DNA from: an uncultured Chitinophagaceae bacterium
GTDB lineage: Bacteria > Bacteroidota > Bacteroidia > Chitinophagales > Chitinophagaceae
Reading direction: 5' to 3'
NCBI GenBank assembly: GCA_937897585.1
Contig: CALCNY010000193.1
Span: 1-14,438, forward strand
Length of the DNA: 14,438 nt
Part shown: positions 1 through 6,727 of the stretch, piece by piece
How positions within the stretch are numbered: position 1 is the first letter of the stretch
Layout of the letters: every line of letters begins with the position of its first letter
Notes under the pieces: generated by a model
Told to the model about the DNA's origin: nothing
Database searches by the model: none
What the model saw: only the letters and a program-made list of their open reading frames with translations
Translations under genes and position numbers: made by a program

Positions 1-51
1 ATACGAGATAAACATCGGTGACTGGAGTTCAGACGTGTGCTCTTCCGATCT
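1..51 (+). other. Illumina i7 adapter contamination with 8-nt index
   Basis: Bases 1-9 match the end of the Illumina P7 primer, 10-17 (AAACATCG) sit where the 8-base index belongs, and 18-51 match the 34-base index-read/Read 2 primer sequence that ends in GCTCTTCCGATCT. The three parts are in the right order with the right spacing, so chance is excluded. This is library adapter left on the end of an assembled contig and should be trimmed. Biological sequence can begin no earlier than base 52. Confidence 0.97.
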
Positions 52-53
52 AA

Positions 54-200
54 TCTATGCGTTTCCAGAATTTTTATTAGACTTAAACTGTCCGTTAAAA
101 TGGAATCAAATTTAGAATAAAACTCTTTTAAGTAATGTCCAACAAAAATTGAAGCTGGAGTTAAAATCCAATTGTAACCTGCTACTATTGGCCTGCCTAC
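54..200 (-). other. Possible reverse-transcriptase fragment, perhaps chimeric
   Basis: On the minus strand one frame stays open from about 266 down to the adapter junction. The part between 200 and 54 reads like protein: it begins GRPIVAGYNW and continues with a hydrophobic helix-like stretch containing HYLKEFYSKFDSILTDS and then LIKILE. GRPIV followed by an S-x-x-x-x-x-x-L pattern and a DS/DT-x-x-x-I-x-x-LE pattern recalls the palm region of reverse transcriptases of Penelope-like or other eukaryotic retroelements. There is no ATG, and the frame runs head-on into the signal peptide of the plus-strand gene at 202. Because it abuts adapter, a chimeric read from another template is a fair explanation. 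The family call is from memory of motif shape only. Confidence 0.35.
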
Positions 201-201
201 A

Positions 202-573
202 ATGAGATTTTTCAAAATTTTCTTGTTGCTCTCCTTAATTTTTTTTTCTTCCCAATCATTTTCAATTCACAACGCGAAGTCAAATAAATGCGATTTGTCA
301 TTTGAATATTACATATACATTTCCGGAGTAAAAGAAAGAAATGATGTGTTATCACTTCAAGCATTAATTCAAAAAAAAGAGGGTGTTAGTTTTTTTATGG
401 CAGAAAGATTTCCTGTAAGATGTTTTGTATTAAAATCAAGCCGCCACATTAGCGAAGCGGAATTTAAAAAATGGATTCCTGGGAAATATGTTATTGAAAG
501 TTTTGGAGAAGGAAATGCTGGCAAAGAAACTGCTTACAGAATATACAACCAACATAAAAAATCAAATCAATAA
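202..573 (+). CDS. Small exported protein, ferredoxin-like (HMA-like) pattern, partner of downstream T9SS cargo
   Basis: A 123-residue protein with a typical signal peptide (positive start, hydrophobic residues 6-21, likely cleavage around 20-22). The mature part alternates in a beta-alpha-beta-beta-alpha-beta pattern: strand 33-42 (SFEYYIYISG), helix 47-60, strands around 61-78, helix 84-91 and a last strand near 95-101. This is the layout of heavy-metal-associated-like ferredoxin folds, but the metal-binding CxxC is absent; the only cysteines are C30 and C74. The stop lies two bases before the ATG of the large T9SS cargo gene, so the two are almost certainly cotranscribed and perhaps translationally coupled. 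It lacks a sorting domain of its own, so it should stay in the periplasm. The function is unknown; a role in folding, export or anchoring of the cargo is only an inference. The sequence before its start may be chimeric, so its true promoter may be missing. Confidence 0.8.
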   Translation: MRFFKIFLLLSLIFFSSQSFSIHNAKSNKCDLSFEYYIYISGVKERNDVLSLQALIQKKEGVSFFMAERFPVRCFVLKSSRHISEAEFKKWIPGKYVIESFGEGNAGKETAYRIYNQHKKSNQ

Positions 574-575
574 AA

Positions 576-3500
576 ATGAGATTAGGCATTGTACTATTTT
601 TTTCATTTTTGTCGCTGACCAATACTTTTGTTTTTGCACAAACCTTCAATGGCACTGGTGGAGATATTCCTGATGCAGGCGCAACACCAACTTGCTTTCC
701 AATCAATGTTACCGGCGTTGGAACCATCAATACAAGCTTTGGATTGGCAAGTGTTTGTTTAGACATTACTCATACTTGGGATTCTGATTTGGAAATCGCA
801 TTGCATGCACCTGATGGCACGATTATTTTTCTTTCTGTTCAAAATGGTGGTTCAGGCCAAAACTATACAGGCACATGTTTTACTGGCACCGCACTTTCTT
901 CGATTTCTACAGGAATCGCACCTTTTACTGGATCATATCTTCCTGATGAACCATTAGGAGCAGTAAATAATGGACAAAACGCTAATGGAACATGGTCTTT
1001 ATGTATACAAGATGTGTTAGGATTATTTACTGGAACACTCAATAACTGGAGCATCACATTCAACAATACACCAGCACCTCCACCTCCGGCACAGCCTCCT
1101 TGCTTGGGAAATCCTCCAGCTGGCGATGATTGCGTTGCCGCAACAGCTGTGTGTAATTTCAGTGGCTATTGTGGAAATACTTCTAGTACTTACAATGCAG
1201 ATGAATGGCCAGAATTAACCGCTGCCTTTTGTGGCACCTTAGAAAATAATTCATTTATCACTTTTGTGGCTTCTGCAACTACTGCTTCATTTAATATTTG
1301 GGTGAGTAATAGTTTACACGGGGATGGCATTCAAATGATGTTCTATGATGGCGGATGCGGATCCGGTGCAGTAAACACTTATGGTTGTTACGGACAAATA
1401 CAGCCTAGTTTGTTTCCAACTGCAATTACAGCAACTGGACTAACAATTGGCAATACTTATTATCTCATGTTCGATGGATATGCTGGAGATGTTTGTGATT
1501 ATACCATTGCACCCTTATCTGGTGTAAATATTCTTGATGTGTCTACAAGTGCGGGCTCTGGTGGCGCTTCGTCTTCTACCACAATCTGTATTGGAGAAAG
1601 TGTAAACCTAACCGCTTCTGGCGGGAATGGAACTTATAATTGGACAGGTGCCGGTTTAAGCTCAACTACTGGTTCTGTTGTTACTGCCACTCCAACTGTT
1701 ACTACTGTTTATACCGTTACTTCTTCCAACCCTGGTGGCAACTGCCCGATTACAAAAGATTTTACAGTAAACGTTACTCTAACACCTAATCCACCTGTAG
1801 TTTCAACACCAATTACATTGTGTCAAAATTCAGTAGCATCACCACTTACAGCAAATGGTGCTGGCTTATTATGGTATAGTACCTTAACCGGTGGACCTGC
1901 AGGAACAGCAATAGCTCCTACACCTTCGACTACTAGTGTTGGAAGTGTTACTTATTATGTGAGTCAGACATTAACCTGCGGCGAAAGTATTCGAGTTCCT
2001 ATTGTTGTTAATACCATTAACGCAACTCCTGCACCTGCTGTAAATTCCCCTGTTACATTTTGTCAGAATAGCACAGCTACTGCATTAACAGCAACTGGAA
2101 ACGGCTTATTATGGTATACGAGTGCATCAGGAGGAACCGGTAGTTCAACAGCACCGATTCCTTCAACTACAACTCCTGGAAATACGATTTATTATGTAAC
2201 TCAAAATGGTAATTGCGGCGAAAGCCCAAGAGCACCAATAACTGTAAGCATAACACCTTTGCCAACTCCTCCCACAGTTGTTACGCCAATAACTTACTGC
2301 TTAGGATCACTAACTAGTCAACTTACAGCAACAGGCACTGATTTACATTGGTATAATTTCGGAAGTGGCGGCACTTCATTAGCGGCTGCTCCAACACCTT
2401 CATCAGCAACAATTGGAAACTCAGCATATTATGTTAGTCAAACTGTGAACAGCTGTGAAGGACCTCGTGCATCCATTGTCGTTACTATCGTTGCCGCTAC
2501 TGCAACTCCGGTTGTAACAACTCCAGTTGTATACTGTCAAGACGCTATTGCCAATCCCCTCACGGCAACAGGTAGTGGATTATTATGGTACACTACTTCT
2601 ACAGGCGGCACAGGAAATTCAATTGCTCCAACACCATCAACAGCAATATCTGGAAGTTTCGACTATTATGTTAGTCAAACAACGAACTGTGGTGAAAGTC
2701 CAAGAGCTTTAATAACGGTTACGGTTAACCCAACACCATCAGCTCCAACTGTTGGTAGTCCATTGTCATATTGTATTGGTGCCACTGCAGTTCCATTAAC
2801 TGCTACAGGCTCCAACTTATATTGGTATACCGTGCCTTCAGGCGGAAATGGGATAAGCAGCCTGACACCATCTACAACTTCAGTTGGGACAACAACTTAT
2901 TATGTCAATCAAACTATTTTGGGATGTGAAAGCCCAAGGGCAAGCTTGGATGTTACCATAACTGGATTGCCACCGGCGCCAGTTGTTAACCCATCTTCTT
3001 ATACATATTGCCAACTCCAGTCCTCACAAGCACTCACAGCCACTGGAAACAATCTTTTGTGGTATACAGCTGCAACTGGAGGTATAGGAAATAATGCATC
3101 TCCAATTCCTTCAACATTAAATACTGGCACTACTTCTTATTTTGTTTCACAAACATTAAGTTGCGGGGAAAGTCCAAGAGCTGAAATAACTGTTACCGTC
3201 AATCCTACTCCTCTTGCTCCACAAGTAACTTCACCTGTGGTTTATTGTCAAGGAGTAAACCCAAGTACACTTACAGCCAATGGAAATAATTTACTTTGGT
3301 ATAATGCAAGTTCAGGAGGAATCGGCTCATCAAGTGCTCCAACTCCATCGACAACAAGTACAGGAAATACAAGTTATTTTGTAAGTGCAACAACAGGATC
3401 TTGTGAAGGACCAAGAGCAGAAATAATAGTTACAGTAAATATAACACCTGCTGCTCCTTTGGTAAATACTCCTGTAACATATTGCAAGGGTAATGCTACA

Positions 3501-4421
3501 AATCCGCTAAATGCTACAGGAAATAATTTACTTTGGTACACTGCTGTAACAGGTGGAACAGGGACTAACACATCTCCATTCCCATCAACCAATTCAACAG
3601 GAACCGTTGCTTATTATGTAAGTCAAACCATTGGAGTATGTGAAGGCCCGAGAGCAAACCTTAATGTTATTACTTTGCCCACTCCTAATTTGGGTCCTGA
3701 TAAAAAAGATACAGTTTGTTTTGGCTCAAGCTATGATTTAACGGGTGTTTTCAATTCTAGTGGATTATCAGTTAATTGGACACAAAATGGTGTTCCAGTT
3801 ATTGATCCAACTTTAATAAATGCCTCAGGTATTTACCAAATCGATGTCACCAATTCAAATGGATGCTCAGATACTGCTTTGTTTACTTTTAATGTCAGGC
3901 CTCCTGTTAAAGCCTTTGCCGGGAATGATACCATTGCCGTAAAAAATGGCAATCATCAATTATTTGCAACTGGTGGAGACCGATATGAATGGACACCATC
4001 TTCAATGCTTAACTTTTCTAACATTCAAAATCCAATTGCCACTTTAAATAATGATCAACTTTTTGTGGTAACAGTTTATAATAGCATTGGTTGCTCTGAC
4101 AAAGATTCTGTATTTATTAAAGTGTTTCAACAACCAAAAGACTATTACTATATTCCAAGTGCATTTTCACCGAATGGTGATGGATTGAATGATATCTTCA
4201 GGCCAATTCCTGTAGGTATCAATTCACCTGATTGTGAATGGTTCAGAGTTTATAATAGATTTGGACAATTGTTATTTTCTACAACACAATGGATGAAGGG
4301 ATGGGATGGCAGATACAAAAACAATCTACAACCAATTGGCACTTATGTGTGGTCATTAGGTTATAAAGAAAAGGATGGTTCTACGAAAGTATTAAATGGA
4401 AGTGTTTTGATTGTGCAGTAG
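576..4421 (+). CDS. Large T9SS-secreted modular protein: P-domain, eight Ig-like repeats, type B sorting domain
   Basis: A 1281-residue cell-surface or extracellular protein. Residues 1-22 are a signal peptide. Residues 23-164 match a proprotein-convertase P-domain (HTWDSDLEIALHAPDGT, then NGTWSLCIQD and LNNWSITFN). A proline-rich linker (about 165-181) leads to a cysteine-containing beta domain (186-316; FITFVAS and YYLMFDGYAGD) and a single Ig/PKD-like domain (325-401). Residues 403-1033 are eight tandem repeats of the CHU_C-associated Ig-like type, each with a YC-type cysteine, a LLWYT core, SGGTG, PTPST, YYVSQ and a closing CGESPRA or CEGPRA. Two further PKD-like units (about 1034-1185) precede the T9SS type B sorting domain from 1190 to the end (PSAFSPNGDGLNDIF, VYNRFGQLLF, GWDG, GTYVW). 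The signal peptide implies Sec export, and the sorting domain implies passage through the outer membrane by T9SS. No protease or other catalytic domain is visible; adhesion or matrix building is the likely role. Confidence 0.93.
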   Translation: MRLGIVLFFSFLSLTNTFVFAQTFNGTGGDIPDAGATPTCFPINVTGVGTINTSFGLASVCLDITHTWDSDLEIALHAPDGTIIFLSVQNGGSGQNYTGTCFTGTALSSISTGIAPFTGSYLPDEPLGAVNNGQNANGTWSLCIQDVLGLFTGTLNNWSITFNNTPAPPPPAQPPCLGNPPAGDDCVAATAVCNFSGYCGNTSSTYNADEWPELTAAFCGTLENNSFITFVASATTASFNIWVSNSLHGDGIQMMFYDGGCGSGAVNTYGCYGQIQPSLFPTAITATGLTIGNTYYLMFDGYAGDVCDYTIAPLSGVNILDVSTSAGSGGASSSTTICIGESVNLTASGGNGTYNWTGAGLSSTTGSVVTATPTVTTVYTVTSSNPGGNCPITKDFTVNVTLTPNPPVVSTPITLCQNSVASPLTANGAGLLWYSTLTGGPAGTAIAPTPSTTSVGSVTYYVSQTLTCGESIRVPIVVNTINATPAPAVNSPVTFCQNSTATALTATGNGLLWYTSASGGTGSSTAPIPSTTTPGNTIYYVTQNGNCGESPRAPITVSITPLPTPPTVVTPITYCLGSLTSQLTATGTDLHWYNFGSGGTSLAAAPTPSSATIGNSAYYVSQTVNSCEGPRASIVVTIVAATATPVVTTPVVYCQDAIANPLTATGSGLLWYTTSTGGTGNSIAPTPSTAISGSFDYYVSQTTNCGESPRALITVTVNPTPSAPTVGSPLSYCIGATAVPLTATGSNLYWYTVPSGGNGISSLTPSTTSVGTTTYYVNQTILGCESPRASLDVTITGLPPAPVVNPSSYTYCQLQSSQALTATGNNLLWYTAATGGIGNNASPIPSTLNTGTTSYFVSQTLSCGESPRAEITVTVNPTPLAPQVTSPVVYCQGVNPSTLTANGNNLLWYNASSGGIGSSSAPTPSTTSTGNTSYFVSATTGSCEGPRAEIIVTVNITPAAPLVNTPVTYCKGNATNPLNATGNNLLWYTAVTGGTGTNTSPFPSTNSTGTVAYYVSQTIGVCEGPRANLNVITLPTPNLGPDKKDTVCFGSSYDLTGVFNSSGLSVNWTQNGVPVIDPTLINASGIYQIDVTNSNGCSDTALFTFNVRPPVKAFAGNDTIAVKNGNHQLFATGGDRYEWTPSSMLNFSNIQNPIATLNNDQLFVVTVYNSIGCSDKDSVFIKVFQQPKDYYYIPSAFSPNGDGLNDIFRPIPVGINSPDCEWFRVYNRFGQLLFSTTQWMKGWDGRYKNNLQPIGTYVWSLGYKEKDGSTKVLNGSVLIVQ
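1782..3674 (+). repeat. Eight tandem Ig-like repeat units, about 237 bp each
   Basis: Eight in-frame units (residues 403-1033 of the T9SS cargo) average 79 residues. They share the LLWY core and the paired cysteines, one near the unit start (for example PVTYC) and one in the closing CGES/CEGP motif, which could form a disulfide in each unit. The protein repeats are obvious, but the DNA has diverged through synonymous changes, which points to old duplication rather than recent slippage. Units 1, 2, 4 and 6 close with CGES, units 3, 7 and 8 with CEGP, and unit 5 with CESP. Confidence 0.9.
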
Positions 4422-4425
4422 AGAA

Positions 4426-4461
4426 TGCTGGATAGGCTGGATAAGCTGGATATGCTGGATT
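4426..4461 (+). repeat. 9-bp tandem repeat, consensus NGCTGGATA, four copies
   Basis: Directly after the stop of the T9SS cargo gene there are four head-to-tail copies: TGCTGGATA, GGCTGGATA, AGCTGGATA and TGCTGGATT. Only the first base and the final base vary. A degenerate fifth copy, TGCTAGATA, follows at 4467-4475. The block is noncoding and lies between the gene end and the terminator. It looks like a small minisatellite; its function is unknown. Confidence 0.85.
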
Positions 4462-4520
4462 GTAGATGCTAGATAGAAGCCACTCAATATTAATAATATT
4501 TTCATTTCACAAAAAAGCAT

Positions 4521-4553
4521 AAAAAAAGCCACTCAATGAGCGGCTTTTTTTTA
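4521..4553. terminator. Bidirectional intrinsic terminator between the T9SS cargo gene and rpsG
   Basis: The stem GCCACTC/GAGCGGC (one A-C mismatch) with loop AAT is flanked by an A-run on the left and a T-run on the right, so it can stop transcription from both sides. It serves the cargo gene ending at 4421 and the convergent rpsG ending at 4569. Confidence 0.88.
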
Positions 4554-4568
4554 TTTTGAATTTCAAAA

Positions 4569-5036
4569 TTATACTTTGAAGTGAGCAAAAGCTTTGTTGG
4601 CTTCAGCCATACGATGTGTATCTTCTTTCTTTTTGAAAGCGGCACCTTCACCTTTACTTGCAGCAACGATTTCGTTAGCTAATTTATCAGCCATGCTACG
4701 ACCATTTCTTTCACGGCTATATCTGATCATCCATTTGATGCTCAAAGAAATTTTTCTGTCTGGTCTTACTTCAGAAGGAATCTGAAAAGTAGCGCCACCA
4801 ATACGACGGCTACGAACCTCAACACCTGGAGTGATGTTAGTCAAAGCTCTTTTCCAAACTTCATATCCGTCTTCGCCGGTAATTTTAGCAACTTTATCAA
4901 GAGAATCATAAAAAATGATGAATGCACCACTTTTTTTGCCTTCCCACATAAGGTTGTTTACAAATCTTGTAACCAGTTTGTCGTTAAATTTTGGATCTGG
5001 TGCTAAAGGAATCTTTTTCGGTTGTGACTTACGCAT
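4569..5036 (-). CDS. rpsG: 30S ribosomal protein S7
   Basis: A 155-residue basic protein, the normal length for bacterial S7. It binds the 3' major domain of 16S rRNA, nucleates assembly of the 30S head and lies near the E site. The family is recognised by the start MRKSQPKKIPLAPDP, the motif VTRFVNNLMWEGKKSGA, the segment NITPGVEVRSRRIGGATFQIPSEVRPDR and the end HRMAEANKAFAHFKV. It lies 47 bases downstream of rpsL on the same strand and should be cotranscribed with it. Unusually, its stop is followed directly by a terminator and a convergent gene rather than by fusA. The ATG start follows from alignment with the standard S7 amino terminus. Confidence 0.98.
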   Translation of the reverse strand: MRKSQPKKIPLAPDPKFNDKLVTRFVNNLMWEGKKSGAFIIFYDSLDKVAKITGEDGYEVWKRALTNITPGVEVRSRRIGGATFQIPSEVRPDRKISLSIKWMIRYSRERNGRSMADKLANEIVAASKGEGAAFKKKEDTHRMAEANKAFAHFKV

Positions 5037-5083
5037 TGTTATTAATTTTAGTCAGACGACTTAATTGATATTATTTTTAAAAA

Positions 5084-5458
5084 TTATTTTTTTGCTTTTT
5101 TAGTACCGTATTTACTACGGCTTTGTTTACGGTCTTTCACACCCGCAGTATCCAAGCTACCACGAACGATATGATAACGTACACCTGGAAGATCTTTAAC
5201 CCTTCCGCCACGGATCAACACGATTGAGTGTTCTTGTAGATTGTGTCCTTCACCCGGAATATAGGCGATAACCTCAATCTTGTTTGTTAAACGAACTTTA
5301 GCTACTTTACGCAAAGCCGAATTCGGCTTCTTAGGAGTTGTTGTGTACACTCTGGTACAAACACCTCTACGTTGTGGGCAACTATCCAAAGCTCTTGATT
5401 TGCTTTTGGTTTTGATGATTTCTCTTCCTTTTCTTACTAACTGTTGAATTGTAGGCAT
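5084..5458 (-). CDS. rpsL: 30S ribosomal protein S12
   Basis: A 124-residue protein at the decoding centre of the small subunit, where it helps monitor codon-anticodon pairing. It is almost colinear with the E. coli protein: MPTIQQLVRKGR, CPQRRGVCTRVYTTTPKKPN, GEGHNLQEHS, then LIRGGRVKDLPGVRYH. K43 and K88, the classic sites of streptomycin-resistance changes, are both wild type. D89, the residue methylthiolated by RimO in some bacteria, is present. It is first in the two-gene rpsL-rpsG unit. A clear Bacteroidota promoter box lies 26 bases upstream of the ATG. Confidence 0.98.
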   Translation of the reverse strand: MPTIQQLVRKGREIIKTKSKSRALDSCPQRRGVCTRVYTTTPKKPNSALRKVAKVRLTNKIEVIAYIPGEGHNLQEHSIVLIRGGRVKDLPGVRYHIVRGSLDTAGVKDRKQSRSKYGTKKAKK

Positions 5459-5484
5459 TTATTAACCTTTTAAATTTTGGACGG

Positions 5485-5492
5485 CAAAGGTA
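5485..5492 (-). promoter_or_regulatory. Bacteroidota -7 promoter box for rpsL-rpsG
   Basis: The minus strand reads TACCTTTG, an exact match to the Bacteroidota sigma-A consensus TAnnTTTG. It sits 26 bases upstream of the rpsL ATG, which leaves a short leader of about 20 bases. No good TTG is seen in the -33 region; that part is T-rich. Confidence 0.7.
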
Positions 5493-5555
5493 ACCATATT
5501 CATTTAAAAAAGAAAAAAATATGTACGAAAAAATCTTTTTTTATTCACATTCTAT

Positions 5556-5586
5556 AAAAAAAACCGCAAACTGGTGCGGTTTTTTA
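5556..5586 (-). terminator. Intrinsic terminator downstream of ilvE
   Basis: ACCGC and GCGGT form a stem around the loop AAACTGGT, extended by flanking A and T runs. On the minus strand it lies just after the ilvE stop and ends in a T-run, so it separates ilvE from the rpsL promoter. The symmetry would also allow it to work on the other strand. Confidence 0.85.
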
Positions 5587-5606
5587 ATTTTTTTTCTTGG
5601 CATTTG

Positions 5607-6677
5607 TTACACTTTCATCATCCAACAATGTCTGTCTTCTGCAATACCATATCTGATGGCGTTAAGACGATTCTTAACTTCGGGCGCTGTTTTCCAATTA
5701 GTTACGTCAAATTCCATGACATATTCTTTGTAACGCAATTCCTTAATGTATGAAATAGTTGCAGCAGTTCCGGTTCCAAAAACTTCCCTAAGTGTACCTG
5801 ACTTGTGAGCCAAAATAATTTCTTCAATATCTAAAGGTCTTTCCTCAACATGAAGGTCCATTTCCTTCAAAGTTTGAATTACACTGTCCCTTGTTACTCC
5901 AGAAAGTATCGTTCCTGTAGATAAATCCGGAGTAATGGCTTTATTCCCGATAATAAAAAACACGTTCATGGTTCCACACTCTTGAACATATCTGTGCTCA
6001 AAAGCATCCGTCCAAAGTACTTGATCATAGCCTTTTCTTTTAGCTTCTGCTGTGGCATGCATGGCAGCTCCATAATTACCTGCAGCTTTAGCGTAACCTA
6101 CTCCACCAGGCACTGCTCTTACGTATTGCTCTTCTACATAAATACGCATCGGTGTGTTATAATAAGGTCCAGTTGGACTTAAAATAATCATGAACTTATA
6201 ATTTTCGCTAGGCCTAACACCAATCATTTCATCACTGCTAAACATGAATGGTCGGATATATAAAGAATGATCCTCAAAACTTGGAATCCACTGACGATCT
6301 AGGTTAATCAGCATTTTCATGCCTTCAATGAATATTTCTTCAGGTATTGTAGGCATCTGCATTCTTTCAGCTGAAATATTAAAACGTCTGAAATTATCGT
6401 GAGGTCTAAATATCAAAGCTTCTCCTTCTGGATTTTTATAGGCTTTTATGCCCTCGAAAATTGCCTGGCCATAATGAATAGCTGCCAAGGCCGGAGAAAG
6501 AGATAGTGGCTGAAATGGTTTTATCTCAACATTTTTCCATTCGCCGTTTTCATAATCTACTTCAAGCATATGATCTGTAAAATATTTTCCAAAAGGAATA
6601 TTTTCCAAACTATGATCATTGATTTTGCTCTTTTCTGATTTATTTATTTTAAAATCGGCTGCTGCAATCATATTCAT
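5607..6677 (-). CDS. ilvE: Branched-chain amino acid aminotransferase (fold type IV PLP enzyme)
   Basis: A 356-residue cytoplasmic PLP enzyme that transfers the amino group between glutamate and the 2-oxo acids of leucine, isoleucine and valine, the last step of their synthesis and the first of their breakdown. It belongs to the longer, eukaryote-like BCAT subgroup. K197 in GYAKAAGNYG is the expected Schiff-base lysine. Also visible are IHYGQAIFEGIKAY (68-80), the substrate-contact segment LYIRPFMF (139-146), QECGTMNVFF (232-241) and SGVTRD (259-264), a PLP-phosphate segment. The redox CxxC of the mammalian enzyme is absent. The gene stands alone: it diverges from the 6728 operon across 50 bases and is closed by its own terminator. 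No other ilv or leu genes are nearby. Confidence 0.95.
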   Translation of the reverse strand: MNMIAAADFKINKSEKSKINDHSLENIPFGKYFTDHMLEVDYENGEWKNVEIKPFQPLSLSPALAAIHYGQAIFEGIKAYKNPEGEALIFRPHDNFRRFNISAERMQMPTIPEEIFIEGMKMLINLDRQWIPSFEDHSLYIRPFMFSSDEMIGVRPSENYKFMIILSPTGPYYNTPMRIYVEEQYVRAVPGGVGYAKAAGNYGAAMHATAEAKRKGYDQVLWTDAFEHRYVQECGTMNVFFIIGNKAITPDLSTGTILSGVTRDSVIQTLKEMDLHVEERPLDIEEIILAHKSGTLREVFGTGTAATISYIKELRYKEYVMEFDVTNWKTAPEVKNRLNAIRYGIAEDRHCWMMKV

Positions 6678-6688
6678 TAATTTTACAG

Positions 6689-6696
6689 CAAAGAAA
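6689..6696 (-). promoter_or_regulatory. Weak -7-like box for ilvE
   Basis: The minus strand reads TTTCTTTG, one mismatch from TAnnTTTG, 11 bases before the ilvE ATG. This is close to the start and has no clear -33 element, so the call is tentative. Confidence 0.3.
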
Positions 6697-6727
6697 CAAA
6701 AAAAAGAAACGGGCAGGCGACATATTT

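Noticed and set aside
183..190. TACTATTG as a promoter -7 box for the gene at 202
   Set aside because: It has one mismatch, lies only 11 bases from the ATG and falls in sequence that may be chimeric.
576..1075. Subtilisin/convertase protease call for the cargo from its P-domain
   Set aside because: No Asp-His-Ser catalytic motifs are seen anywhere in the 1281 residues.
2527..2712. Open frame inside the Ig-like repeat array
   Set aside because: It is a shifted-frame shadow of the repeats, rich in Q and L from the ACA/CAA codon pattern, with no independent support.
1782..3674. CRISPR-like or mobile repeat array
   Set aside because: The repeats are in-frame protein domains of about 237 bp with diverged DNA; there are no short identical repeats with unique spacers.
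5459..5555. Regulatory RNA in the rpsL leader
   Set aside because: The expected transcript leader is only about 20 bases and holds no stable structure; the rest is promoter and AT-rich spacer.
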